In this document: in pieces, positions 11,601-26,600 of the stretch | How the letters are laid out: each line of letters opens with the position of its first letter | How positions within the stretch are numbered: the first letter of the stretch is position 1 | Origin: Siphonodentalium dalli | Lineage: Eukaryota > Mollusca > Scaphopoda > Gadilida > Siphonodentaliidae | DNA: 64,000 bases | Direction of reading: 5' to 3' | NCBI GenBank assembly: GCA_032622095.1 | Contig: CP136069.1 | Coordinates: forward strand, 40,276,194-40,340,193 | The notes under the pieces: model-generated | Database searches by the model: none | The model's input: only the letters and a program-made list of their open reading frames with translations | Told to the model about the DNA's origin: nothing | Translations under genes and position numbers: made by a program

Positions 11601-14600
11601 TCCATGTATTGCTATACAATGTACATCTATAGCAGCAATCTCTGTTATTCTGTGACAATAGTCAGCACAATCACGTATGCCTATATGTTAGGGTTGCCAT
11701 GACTATGATTTTTCAGAATCGACTAATTGACCAGTATAGTCGACGGTTAGTCGATTAATCATTCATATATGCACCCTAGATTATATCCAGGTAACCAAGT
11801 GATATATGCAGAATTACGATGACAATTTTACATCCATTCTGAACACAGTTATAAACTGTTTCCTATTTTATTTCATATATACACCAAGGAATACTCATGT
11901 TCTCATTCTCCCGATGTAGCTATAAACATGCCCTTACTATTACGTACTGCCTAGAATTGCTGATGCAAACTGCACACACAACTGCAAAATTCCATGAATA
12001 AAGCTAATCTCGGCTGCGAGCCATCGATACGTATTTTAACAGAGCATGTGCTTCGCATTAAGTTGGCTAAGGTGTGCTCTGAAGTTAACAAGGACATTTG
12101 TAGACAGTGGACTGAAATTTACTTTTGCCAAATAATTTGCCAAATGAAAATATATTATGCCAAATTCTATTAGAATTTGCCAAATGTTATCATTTTCTGC
12201 AACCTTGATTGAGTTTTATGTTTCAACACTCGCTGTTTGAGTGACGTTTGATGTCGATAGGAAAGCAGTTAGTTAATAATTAAGCTCGCATTCATCTCTA
12301 TTGTGGTTTATCATGCAACAATAAACCAATCACCCAAAACAATAAAATGGTAGAAGAGTTGCTTCATCAGAGGGGAACATCACAAGAGGATTAGCTATGT
12401 TAAAACCAGCATCGCACTAAATATTGTTAATCCCTCTGCCCATTGATAATAATGTTACCAGATTAACTGCATCTTATTGGAGGTATTAACCATATAAAAC
12501 ACCACCAATATAATTGTATTGTAATAGTTTCCTAAAATGAATGGTATGGATTGACCGATAATTTTCAACTTTATTTAGGAATTTTAAAAAGTAACTTGCC
12601 AAAACTTTTGCCAAATGAAAATATTTTTTGCCAAATGTGAATTATTTTTTCCATTGGCAAATTTGGCAAGTGGCAGCACAAACCCCGCCAGTTGATATGG
12701 TTGGACTTTTAGATAATCTTAGTTTATGGCTACATTCTTTCATTGGAGATAGTGTTTGGTTACTAACTTACCAGTTTTATTAACTGAAGAAAGTCCATAA
12801 TATGTCTTTAACCTTTTCTATACTAAATCCTCATTTAATGAGTAGTTATCCCACAGCAAATGTTCAGATAATAAGACCATAGGTCTTTCTTTGAAAATAT
12901 TATCTGAGCATTTCACACCAATGAATATGATTCCTTCTGCACTTTATATTATCTGTCATCTGCTCATATATCCTGAACATCCATCTGGATGAATTATAGA
13001 CCATTCTGATGTATAATTGTATTAGTCAGTGGGAGAATCCATTTAGTATAACCAAGGTTAACCCTTTACCCAACAGAACGGCCCTGTGCCAATGCATTCT
13101 CTTATATATGCGAGTCGACCATAGGTCGCCTCGCATATATAAGAGAATGCATTGGCTTAACACATTAAAAATTATAAAATTGTTAAAGAATGTAAGAAAA
13201 AATGGTAAAAAGTGTTAAAAAAAGATTTTTGTTTAGGCCAATGCATTCTCTTATATATGCGAGTCGACCAGGGCATAACTAACTATCACAATGATGTCAA
13301 GGAGCCGGTTCCAATGATATCCATATTTGTATGGTGTTATTGAGACAGACCGAAGATATTTTAGGCTGTTGAAGCTTTATTTGGCCGGTTTTGGCCGGTT
13401 TGTTGGGTAAAGGGTTACTGGAAGGTTAATTTAATAAGATCTGTTTACATTTTTTTTTTAGCAGGGATAAAAGACAAGTCAGCCACTCCTGTATATTACT
13501 GGGATGAAAGTACTGGAAACTACACCTTAATGGATGTACCTAATAACCAACGTATTAAGCAAGTCGCATGCAGCAAGTCACATCACGCCGCAGTTACTGA
13601 TAATGGGATGTTACTCTTCTGGGAGGTATGATGGGATTTCCACCAAATATATATATGTTGAAGATGAAAACAACGGAGATTTTTTCATGTTGAAACATTA
13701 TCTATCATGTTGATAGACCACATGTCAATGATTCCAGTCTTACAAATTTTTACGATGTTGAAATGCATCTCTTTCGATTGTTGTGGCCCTTTATAGAGAG
13801 AATATTTTGAAATTCAGATAATTTCTATGGAAATTGCATAAGCTGATGTCCTCAGTGTCTGAGTACCTGGAATAAATGTACATTGACCCTGGATACTAAC
13901 AGTGTACTGTTTAATTCAGGTTTCTATGGAAACGTTATGGGGAAAAGAGCTTATGAAAATTTCACTCTTATTACCAGTTCACATCATTTTTATTAGTTTT
14001 ATCAAGAACTTGTTTTCAATTAATATGAACACCTCAATGAAAATTATATTAATAAATCGCTTCCTCATAAATGTGGAAATATTTCAGTTTCTTAAATTTT
14101 TCTTGACTGAAAAATGGCCAACAGATTTTATTTTTGGCATTGTTACTTGACTTGGGGGGGGGGGGGGGATGTGGTAAATTAATGACCTTTGCACAGGTAG
14201 TTTGGATCAATCATGACATTCTAACAAGTTCATGTTAATTAACCCTTTCATGTATGAAGCTTCTGGAAAATTATTGAAAACCCTATGCCAATGCATTCTC
14301 TTATATATGTGAGTCTCCCATATTGAGCTTGCATATGGTCGAGAATACATTGGCCTAATATTTACCTTGACCTTGTAAGCCAGTGCATTCTCTTATATAT
14401 TCAAGGCTGCCTATGAGAGACTTGTATATATAAGAGAATGCACTGGCACAGGATCTTTAATGCTGCAACATCGATGCGAGGATGTGATGAAAACCACACT
14501 AAACTTGATGTTGTAAGCTGACTCTTGTGAAGACAATATCATCTATGGCAACATCGTGGGTAAATGGAAAATTAATACCTGGATGTCTGTTGAGTCTCTC

Positions 14601-17600
14601 GACAAAATCATCATCCAGGTTTCAAATCTCCATGTACCCCCATGTTACCAGAATGCAGTAATGCTCTAAATAATCGACTCCTTAACCACAGTATAATTAT
14701 GGGTAATTTTTCAGGATTTAGACGGAAATATGGCTTGTTGCCATTCATCGGAAAGCTCTCAGTGAGAGCTTTCCGATGAATGGCAACAAGCCATATTTCC
14801 TTTTGAATTTTTGATTGTGAAATATACTCAACAATCACCGACCGACTAGTGGTCTGCGTCCCATGTTCCTACATTGCCCGGATGGTCATATTTTTAAATT
14901 GAGCATATGTTTCGATTCACTTTTTCACTATAGTATACTAGCGATAACGTGGAATCTCGTCAGGAAACACGTGTTAAATATCTTGGCATAATATATGCCT
15001 ATTTTAAATGTGATTGGCCTAATTTGTTGAGGCCGGTAGTGCCAATAATGTGGTAGTACCCAGTGTGTGATAATTTTATATCTCAGCGTATTATATGCCA
15101 CTTTAATTAGCATTTCTGAGCACGGAATTTTAGTGATTCCATTGTGCTGCTAATTTTACGAGAGCAGTTGATCGTATCACTTCCAAGTTTTGCACTTTGA
15201 GTCAGTGATGTACGTATTAATTATTTTATAATTTGCATATTATATGCAACCTAGATCAGCTTGACCTGCCTGTTAGGCAGCGCTTTCTAGGGTCGACACA
15301 TTGAGTGTGAAGAACACTGATAAAAGCTCCAGCATTTATGCACTGAGTACGACAAACTGGCTAGAACCAGATTGATCCGGTCTCAGTTAATGAGCAATTC
15401 GCACATGCGCGGCATATGTCGTCTGAAGCTTTGATTTTGCGAGATTTGATACCGCTACTGTCCGAGCCGATAATTAATCATGTATTCACGATTTGCTTCA
15501 ATGGTGTGATCTCATTATGGTATAACTGTTGTGTCAGTATAAATCGGGGCGTTTGTTTTAATTCAGCGCTCATCAATGTTAACGATTCTGGAATGTCAAA
15601 TTTGACACTCTTACTCTGTTGGAGTTCCAGTGGTAATTAATCACTTTGTGATTTGCTTGCAATGGTGTTTACATTGCATAATCTGCCAGGGTGAACTGGG
15701 AATAATTCCAGGGCAGGTATAGCCTCTGTCTTTTGAGAATATATTCAAATTTCAAATTTTTTTTGTGGAAGATTTTATGTTAGTATTGGGGAATAAATCC
15801 TGAAAAATTACCTATAATTCTGCTGTGGTTAAGGAATCGATTATTTAGAGCATTACTGTATGGCATTTTCTGTGGTAAATGGAACCTTGATATGTGACTT
15901 CAAAATCAACATCCAGGTATCAAATCTCCATGTACCACAGAATATGCCATCTGCAACTTGTGAAAGTTTCTTATTTGAAATGTATATTAATTTCTGTCTA
16001 TTTATCTGGGAAGTTTATTATCCTTGATGAATATTTCAGGAGATAATATCCAAGCTGGGAGCGCATAATAATTTTATTTTTGAGGTGTTCATATTGAAGT
16101 AAGATCTGGGGTTAAACTGGATGAAAAGATCTCAATCTTGCTTTTCAACTTTGGAATTTATCCATCATACCATTACCAAACCTTTGGTGTTGATGATCCA
16201 TTCTGTTGTTCGAAAGATTAGGTATGGAGACATTACAATTCATGCTGTTTAACCCCTATATTTTTCCATGCAAACTTATATTCAGGCCTGAACATATAGA
16301 GCTGGACATTTTCAGAATGAGGTGCCTGGAGATTAAAAATAGTGGCCACTACCCTGCACAGTGGGCTAGCATCACTAAATTCACTTTCTGGGGACCTCAT
16401 TCTGCTCAGGCCAGATCTTTTGAAAGTATGTTTATTTTCAAATTAAAAGTTTTTTTTTAGTTTCTTTAGAAAGTTTTTATCGTGTTGTCTTTCTCTATAT
16501 CCCCAAATTGGCATACGACACAATGTATAATCAAGGTGCCCAATGGGTGCACATCACCATCTTTATCATCTGGGAACTTAAATCTGTCTAGATCTCCCAT
16601 AGCAGATGAGGCCATGCAGATTGAGGTCCCCAGAGGGTGAATTTGGTGACTCTAGCCTGCTGTGCAGGGTAGCGTCACTAAATTCACCCTCTGGGGACCT
16701 CATTCTGCAAATGTTCGGCACCATATTTGCAGGTCTGCCTATAGTTCATTGCTGTATATTCTCAGCTCATTCAAACTGCTAAAATAAATTACCTTTGAGT
16801 AGCGAACTAGAGCTGTTTGCCTACAACATTTTGGGAAAATATCTCAGTTTGTTTTCTCAAGGATAATATTTTTTCTGCATTTTGATTGAGTTATGATTAA
16901 CTAACGTGAGTTGTTACTTTATATAGCTTAAGCCTGCTAGTGGCAAAATCATGTCATCTCAGCCGCTCGCTCCAAAGTTTGCCAAAGGATTGTCTGAATC
17001 AATAAAGCAGGTCGTATGTGGAGACGGATTCGTTGTGTGCCTCACAGGTAAGGCCACTGTTGTGGCTCTATTGAATTTTTTTTTTTATTGCATTGTCACA
17101 TACGTTTGCACTGACATTGAATAATAATGGTATGTACTTTTGGGAAGCGGGGGTAACGTCGCAAGAGCTATACTCTGATCTTTACCTCATTTAACGGTAT
17201 ACTCGTATAGCGCGCATCTATACTCACAAATCGACTCCACCCACCCGTATGTGCAATTTCACTTATATATCAAGATGTTCCGCCGTCTTTTGTGTCTTAA
17301 AAACTACCCGAAAGAGACCCGTCAATTAGTTGAATATAACGTGAATGCCAATTTGGGGTGAAGGTCAGAGTATAGCTCTTGCGACGTTACCCCGCTACCG
17401 TACTTTTGGGCACAAATAAATTAATGTTTTGTTTCATTGTCCTGACACAGTCAATTTTAACCCACATTAAAGATCATGTGCCAGTTCATTCTCTGATATA
17501 AGCGAGTCTTCCATAAGGAGCCTTGCATATATAAGAGAATGCACTGGCTTACAAGGTCAAAGTAATTGTTGTTAGGCCAATGTATTCTCTTATATATGCT

Positions 17601-20600
17601 AGGCTCCCTATGGGAGACATGCTTATATAAGAGGATGCAATAGGGTTAAACCATTTCTATTTGATGCTTGTGTTTTTCAAGCATAATTTTTATCAACATT
17701 TATTAGGATTAATTAGTCTTACAAGAAAAGTTCCTGTTCCGAGTTTACAATTAAAATATTGTTGTTGCCATGTCTGACTTAACATGACTTGTCAGAAGTA
17801 ACTTGCCTATGTTGGACTGTCGAAAAACTATTTGCAAAACCTATTTATTATATTATATGATGGTTTGAACGTAGGTAAATATTTTACCACAGCTAGGGGT
17901 CTATTGCCTTGTCAAAATGTGTGTAACACAGAAACAATAGAATTAACGAACACCACCAGATTTTAGATTCAATTCGTTGTTAATATCGAAATGATGATTT
18001 GATTTGAGTATCGATTCTTTACAATATCCCTGATTATCAGGACTCTTAACATAAATGGACTTATCAACATGAACAAATCCTGAGCTCTGGTTTTTAACTT
18101 GACTATCTTAGTCAATCTGCTCAGCTTTAACCATTTCATGATGGGATTATGGGATCATAATGATGGGGTGCAGCATTAAAGATCGTGTGCCAGTACATTC
18201 TCTGATATATGCAAGTCTCCCATTAGGAGCCTTGTATATATAAGAAAGTGCACTGGCTTACAAGGTCAATGTAAATATTGTTAGACCAATGTATTCTCAT
18301 ATATATGCGAGGCTCCCTATGGGAGACACGCATATATAAGAGAATACATTGGCACTGGGTTTTCACAAAATTTAGTCATGAGTTATTAATGGAAATTTCT
18401 AGCCTTCTGGAATTTTTATCGAGTTTTCTTTGTTTCAGACAAGGGATATGTGATGACATTTGGTAAGGGTAAAGCAGGCTGCCTGGGACATGGAGTCATG
18501 GATAGTCTAGCTCAGGTAAACATTTGTAATCAGGCATATCTCAAAATCATATCAATGTTGTGTTATAACCATTAAAAGTAAATACCTGTGTTCTCATGCA
18601 ATTATATATGGAAAATTGGATATTATTAAACGGGTTATTTTAATTTTTCCCCAAGAAATCTAGAAACTGTTTCTGAAATGCAATTTAATATCAATGAGAT
18701 GGTACACCATTAAATAGCAATTTCTAATTTTCATCCATTCTGATTGAGTCTGGCTTTCTTTGGACAGTATTTACATCCCTCATGATAAAATTAGCACAAG
18801 CCAATACAGATCAATAAATAAAACTAATTATTTCTGAAATGCAATTTGAAACAAACCGACATGCATACTTTGCATTGCTAGTAGTGCCTTGATGCTAGTA
18901 GTGCATTTGTTCTTTAAAATTAATAATAGGGATATTACCGTTAGTTTTGGTTGGTAATTGATCTTAGTTGTAAAGTGCATAGGTTTGATTAATAAATGTT
19001 ATATCATATAGATGTGTTTTAAATTTATTGAAATATTATTGAAGTTGCCTTTGGTGTGCACCTTACTATTATTTGGCAGCCTCCCCACTATTCCAGCCAA
19101 AAGTTCAATCGCTAATTTATGGCTTTCAGTATTATTCAGCAAGTATTTGATAGAAAAATAAATTTTTTGTCAACAGCCCAAGGTGGTTGCAGGTTTATCG
19201 AAATACAAAGTTGCTCACATCGCCTGCGGACCGAGCCATGTGCTGGCCATCACAGAGAAGCATGAGGTGTTAGCCTGGGGTCGCGGATGTATGGGTAAGA
19301 TCCTAGCTGGACACCCCAATTCCTATATATATGTCTACCTTTCCTGTTATTTAAATTCACACAGTGCTATTTTTTCGTTCAGTTTTAAATACATGCACTT
19401 TGCGAGATTGCACAAGTCGAACTCTTGAGGTCGGTTGGTTATAAATTCTTGCTGGTGTACAGCGTAATACATACCTGTATGTTTGTTGTCCCTAATATCA
19501 GACTCTTCACTGTGTGTGCAATGTTATAATTGCATCATAGATGTATTTTGTATGGGGATGTGCTTGGAAGTACCAGCATGCAAGCATACAACCTTCGCAT
19601 CGGCTACACCAGGTCTAATTTCAGTTGCCCGTAGCCATTATTTCCCCAACAGATGTCAGTAAAAAGTTAGTTGATAGATTCCATATTATTTATTTTTCCA
19701 AAACTGACCAATCAAATATAACCGACGCATTTTTATACACCGTTTTAAAAAAATGGGACATATTATCTAATTATGTTATTTGTCTGTCTGTTCGTCCGTT
19801 CATTTTTTGTTTGTTTTTGGATGATAACTTTAGTAAGTCTGATCTGAATGGAATAATATTTGGTATGTGTGTTTATTAGCCCAAAATACAGGTCAAGTTC
19901 AAATTTGGGTTCCGTCCGCAAATTTTCATCAGAGTTATGGCCATTTTTGTTGGAATTTGCACTTAATGTTCTATTTCAGGATGATAACTTTAGTAAGTCT
20001 GAACTGAATGGAATAAAATTTGGTATGTGTGTTTATTAGCCCAAAACACAGGTCAAGGTCGAATTTGGGTTCCGTAGGCCAGATTTCACTGAAGTTATGA
20101 CCCATTTTGTTTTAATTACGATAGGCATATTTTGCCACGCCCTACCGATGCTCTTGTTTACCTGATGTTGCAGTCGAAATGCACCACAAGTTGCATCACA
20201 ATTGTTTGAATTCTGAACTGGTAAACTGGCCTGTTCGATCTGAACTCCGTCTGTGTTTGTATAAAAATGTACTGCATATTATTTCATTCTGATTAAAACT
20301 TTCCTCAACACACGTATGGTTTCGGGACCATGCATGTTGGGCCTGAGAAACGGGAAATTTAATTTGCATAGCCTAACTTGGTAATAATTTTTGCAGGGAA
20401 ATTTGGATTAAGCTCGAGTGCATCTCACACTAAGCCCCAGCTTTTACAGGTGGATCCATTGCTAAAGGCACAGAAAGCTTATTGTGGAGAGGATTGTGCT
20501 GTGATTGTGACCAAGGACCACCGGATTCTGTTTGCTGGATCCAAGCGGTTTGTAATATTCTCTGTTTTGCTGTAGATAATATGGGCCCATTCAGATGGTG

Positions 20601-23600
20601 TTTCTAGCGTCAACAATACCACATTAATACGGTAGTTGGACATAGCGTGGCCTATTTATACAGCAGTTTCTGTAATTTGCAATTACAGATAGTGCTCGCG
20701 ATGAAGGAAATGGATCAAACCTGTCAAGGCCTTTGAGTAATCATTGTGGACACATAAAATTCACTGATTGAAGACATTGAGTTAGGCCCATGAAAATCGG
20801 GGGGAGTTTTTCTTTTGAATCAAATTGGGGAGTGGGGTGATTAGGGGTGGGAGGTACGCCCATATGCGGGTCGCGATACAATACGTATCTAGATACGATA
20901 CCCTAGTATTTCTGGATGCAGCCCATATGGAATTAATGAATTGGTTGAAAAAAAACATATATTCCATCATAGTCATTATTTAATAGTTCATTAATTTGAT
21001 TAATCCTTCAATACCAGCTACTTCAGTTCATTGGAATGTTTTATTTAAGGCCAAGGTCGTATGGGATTACACGACTTTCCAAGTACAAAAACATACCACG
21101 TTTGTTGTTTAATTCATTTAAATACAGTCCAGGGGGAGTAATCCAAAAATACCACGTCGGAAGTTCGGAACGCTGTCTGTATTGACGCAGTTTACTACGA
21201 GTCTTGTGATGAGACACGTTTATGTCAATTGGGTATCGGTGACTGTTAACGGGAATTATTTAATTCTCTAATATGCAGTTCAAGTCCGATGAACGACAAA
21301 TTATTAGCATGACATACATTTTGAGCCTTTTGGCGACAACATTTCTATGAACGAACTCTTCTGTGTGCCATCGGTGACAATGGTACATCAATCTTTACAC
21401 AAAAACAACGCCCACGCGCATGACCGACGAACAGGTGGCTGACCTATTTAATCGGCGCTTTGAAGTAGAACGACTTGATCATGCTTCTTTGCGTGCCGTT
21501 GTATTTAATTCTTATTCTCCGGCGTGAATATAGCAGTTTTAAAGAACGAATAATGGATAATAGATAAACAAATTGTGTATCGCGATGCGTGATTGTTTGG
21601 CTATGGAACCGGTGCGTGTATCGTAGAACTCTTGATTCGCGATACACCGGTGATATCTCGCACCCCTAGGTGATTCGGAATCACATCGAATCATTGTCTC
21701 GAGTTTATCGTGATTGAAGATGCGGAACAGTTCCTGAATGGTTAAGTCAGTAGCCGTAACAAACAGGAAATCTTATAACGATAAATGACCATAAATAAAT
21801 CTTGTATTATCTGACCATATTAACGTGTAATTGTGCAACAGATCATATACAATATCCAGTTAACATGAAGAAAGTAAGCAAGAATATGCATGCAACTCAT
21901 TTTCATCATGAATATATACTGACAGATGTGAACGCGATGAGTGATGGAAGGGAGTAACTATATAATGTGCTGTCGAATTTTCCCATTCATCAAATTTCGG
22001 CAGTCTCCATACGGTGCACTGAAATCTGCCATTTTGTTCTAGACCTTTGGCACTGGTATACAGATCGGAGACTAAAGCGGTTTGCCGAATGATCCTGTAT
22101 GAAACTCCCTGTCATGCAATTCCTAAAACTACAATCCGAGTGGACTTATGTTTACATCACTCATTCAGATATAGGGCGAACTATTTATAGATCATTCGCA
22201 CAAAATAATTCTTTGTTGAATTCAATGAATTCATTGAGTAACATTCTGTATTTTTCCACAGATTAAAGCATGAGTCACTTGCTGGGAAGTCAAAATTCTC
22301 ATTAATAAAAGGGACACCTTTTGAGGAGCTAGTTAAAACTGCTGCTGTAGGAGCAGATCATGTCGCCATAGTAACCAGTGAGTATACATTTAGGCTTGAT
22401 GCCTGAGTAGTGTCAGAAAGGGGTGAAGGAGAGGGTCTATCTACCCTTTTGAGTAATACTTTCCCTCTCAGAGTCAGAACTCCAGTTCTAACCAACTGAA
22501 TCAAATGAAATGAGATGTGGATATGTCTTAAACAGATATTCAGTTCAAATTGCTCTAGTTGAAGTCCTTAAAGTGATGTGAAACACTGCGGTAGGGCGAT
22601 CAAATAGAAATGGAGAATAATCTTGCTAAAAGCAGTTATATTTTACAAATATTGTATCCAAATTGGCAACACACATCATCATTATTTTATAGTAATTAAT
22701 AACAGTCATTCTCGAAGGTGAAATCGTTATAGCACCTGAATGCTAACTTATCAGTTTCACATGCCCGAACAAGTACATAATATGTCTTTAAAACTTTAAC
22801 ATGTCACCAGAATTCACATCTTGAAAAGATAATGCCTTTTTGTTTGCTTGATTTTGAAATATTATTATCAAGCCTTGAAATAGTGTGTCTGTCATTTGCA
22901 GAATGAGGTCCCCAGACGGTGAATTTAGTGATGCTACCCCGCATAGCAGGTTAGCATTACCAAATTCACCCTCTGGGGACCTCATTCTGCTTACACCTCA
23001 GCAGAATGAGGTTCCCAGAGGGTGAATTTGGTGATGCTAGCCCGCTATGTGGGGTAGCATAACTAAATTCACCCCCTGGGGACCTCATTCTGCAAATGAC
23101 AGACACACTATTTCAAGGCTTGATTATTGTTTGCTCTGTCCAAAAAAGATTCTGTAGGCCACGGTGGCTCAGTTGGTAAGGTGCATGTTGTGTTAGTTCA
23201 GTATAAGCTGTCCAGCATTGACAGAGCTGGTTCGAATATCTATAAGAGCAGATTTGGATCCTTGCATATAATCAGAGATTCAGCTAGGTTCTATTTGCAG
23301 AATGAAAGTAATTCTTCAGAATTAGGGGTTATACTTTCAAAAACATGACTTCTTTAATGAAATCACAAGGATAGTTTGTTTCTGAAATGATGTTTTGATG
23401 ATCAGTGATCATAGGAGAACTAACAATTTTATAAATCAGCTTTGTACTCAAAAGTTCAAATAGAAGTAATTTTTGGAACTTAAGAATTCGATTTTTTTTA
23501 AAGGCTCCTGGAGTGTAACATATCCGGGGTATCAAAGTTGAAACCATTCATACAGGAATGTGCAATTAGAACTCAGCTGGCTCCCTGATTAATAGGGAAG

Positions 23601-23636
23601 TAACGCTAATCTATGTATTTGGCAGTTGTCGGGGGT

Positions 23637-23679
<43 letters not shown>

Positions 23680-26600
23680 CAGGGACCAGTTCCTCAGTTG
23701 AAGTTGGTGTTGGTGATGTCCACCCATTAGTCACCTCAATTATGCATTTTATCATCTGCAAATTAGGAATATAGAAATTGAACAGAAGGGGAAAAGTAAC
23801 TAAAAACTATGAGACTATAGATACTTCCCAGTAGATGAGGCCAAAGCAGAATGAGGTCCCAGAGGGTGAATTTGGTGATGCTAGCCAACTGTGCCAGATA
23901 GCGTCACCTAATTCACCCTCTGGGGACCTCATTCTGTAAATGACAGACACACTATTTCAAGGCTAGAACTTGAATGACGGTAAACCCTAATAAACCAAAC
24001 CTAAAATACTTCGTAATGTACAGTAATGCCCTAAATAATGGATGCCTTCACCACAGCAGAATTATGGGTAACTTTTCAGGATTTAGTCGGAAATATGGCT
24101 TGTTGCCATTCATCGGAAAGCTCTCACTCATAATTCTGCTGTGGTTAAGGAGTCCATTATTTAGGGCATTACTGTACATTACGTTCTGACTTTTGAAATT
24201 TTGCAGCTGATGGGAAATGCTGGTGCATGGGATTTGACCAGAGCGGGAGCTCAGCAAGTTCAGCAGATAAGGGATTGAGGTTAATGGTGGCCTACAATGC
24301 TGTGGATGTTGTGTGTAGCGACACATCAACACTCTGTCTTAGTGACGGTTTGTATCTTTTGTCTCAAATGTTCTACATGTATTAACAGCCTTAGTCATCA
24401 AATAAAATCTAATCTAATCTAATAGTACTAGTAATTATTGTTGACCAAAAACATTTTTTTTGGAGGAGTGGGTGGGCTATAGAAATGAAATAAGTGGTGT
24501 CTGCCCTAAACATTTGTTGTCTGGATGATAACTTGAATAATATTTGATAGACTTATGAAATTTGTTATATGCTTTATATATGGGAAAGTCTCTGATCAAT
24601 TATGAATTATGTTACAACATCTTCTGTCCAATGAATTAGGGATGGGGCATATTTATATATTATATTTTATATTAAATATGCGTGAGGCGCAGTTTTTTCC
24701 CTGAGAAACAACTATTCTGTTTATGTGGTTTTATAGTTAACTCATGGCTTTCGTATTTGATATGTGGATTATTCACGTGGAAATGCAAGTCAAGTTTGAA
24801 TGTGGGTCCGGACCAATAAATTTTGACAGAATAATAGCCCTTTTCAACTCAGAATATGCTGCTGATTATTTGCATAAAGTCAACAATCCGCTCCCGGTTA
24901 TGCACAGATAATTACCACTTTTTCATTGGCTTAAATCACAATAAAGGTAGTAATCAATGGATTAAACTTCGAGTGTGTGGAGTAAATAAGGAACACAACT
25001 TGAATCATAATCTATAATCTTTTATCGAACTTGTTGCTGATGGCGCATAGTCACATTTCACTCAAGCTTCACTTTCATGAAATATATTCTTGCCCCATCA
25101 ACAACTCATTCAATGAAAGATTCTCGATTAAGATGCGCATTGTGTTCTGTCTATTTAATATTTGACCTAAATTTTTCAAACCTGCCATGTAATTAATTAT
25201 CAAGACTCTTGTTTTATCCAGATGGTGATGTATTCACTTGGGAGAATACCGGAACTTCTAACGTCGTCATCCCTGGGAGAATGTCTCTCCCCGTCACTGG
25301 AAGTGGATTGGTCACCTCCATATCATGTGCTGAGAGACACGCACTGATCGCCTTCAAAAGTTCCGGAGGTATATACTTATGTCTTGCTGTAGTCCACGAA
25401 ACAAAGCTATGAAACTAATTTTTTCACCCTAATTGACAAATTGTTTTGGCTATCTGCCAAAAACCTTGGCCGACAACCCATCTGCTTTTTAAACCTTTCA
25501 TGACTGGAGCTTCCTGAAATTTCGAGAAAGAAACCCTGTGCCAATGCATACTCTTATATATGCGAGATCTCCTATTCGTGAGATGCGAGGATTATTTTCA
25601 CTGCTCATGCCTCATAAACATAATCCTCCAAATTAAGGAGAAAACCTGTACGTTACTCAGAACGGTTAACTATTGTCTATTTATCTTACAATTCATTCAA
25701 CAGAATATCGAATAAGTAGTTTCGCGTATGAAATATAGCACATCCACAGTAGACATCTTTGTCCGTCACTGCGAAGTTGATGACTTTAACATCATCAATG
25801 ATTCACGGTTTTACATACGCATAAATATTTCCCAATGCTTCAGAATTATTTCATTATTGGATGGTAACAATTCCAGCATATGATCTAGAGCACTGACCAT
25901 ATCTGGATACATATTTGCATTGCGAACCGTATATCAAGAAACGTATCATATGGTGAATCATATCTCCCATCCCCGGACAAGCCTACAAATAATGTGTCTG
26001 TCATTTGCAGAATGAGGTCCCCGGAGGGTGAATTTAGTGATGCTATCCCGCACTGTGGGCTAGCATCAACAAATTCATCCTCTGGGGGACTTCATTCTGC
26101 TTAGGCCTCAGCTTCTGTGAAGTATCAAGTCTCAAATTATTGTTTTTAGTTTTTTAGTTACTTTTTCCCTTCTGTTCAGTTTCTATATCCCCTAATTTAC
26201 AGAGGAAAAAAAATGCATAATAGAGGCAACTAATGTGTGAACATCTGCAACTGGGGAAGTTCAGTCTGATCCTAGGTCTCCCATAGAAGCTGATGCCTAG
26301 GCAGAATGAGGTCCCCAGAGGGTGATTTTGGTGATGCAAGCCAGCTGTGCGGGATAGCATCACTAAATTCACCCTCTGGGGACCTCATTCTGCAAAGGAC
26401 ATACACACTATTTGCAGGCTTGTCCCTAGCCTTATCACTATATATTTTTAGACACTGACCAAGATATGCTTGATGAACAAACAAATGGGGCCTCAGCAGA
26501 AACAAAAGACTCCGAAACATCGATCAAGGATTCAGCAAAGAAGCTACGAAGCTTACTGGCACCTAAGTTCCATGAGATGAAGATAATACTGAGAGCAAAA

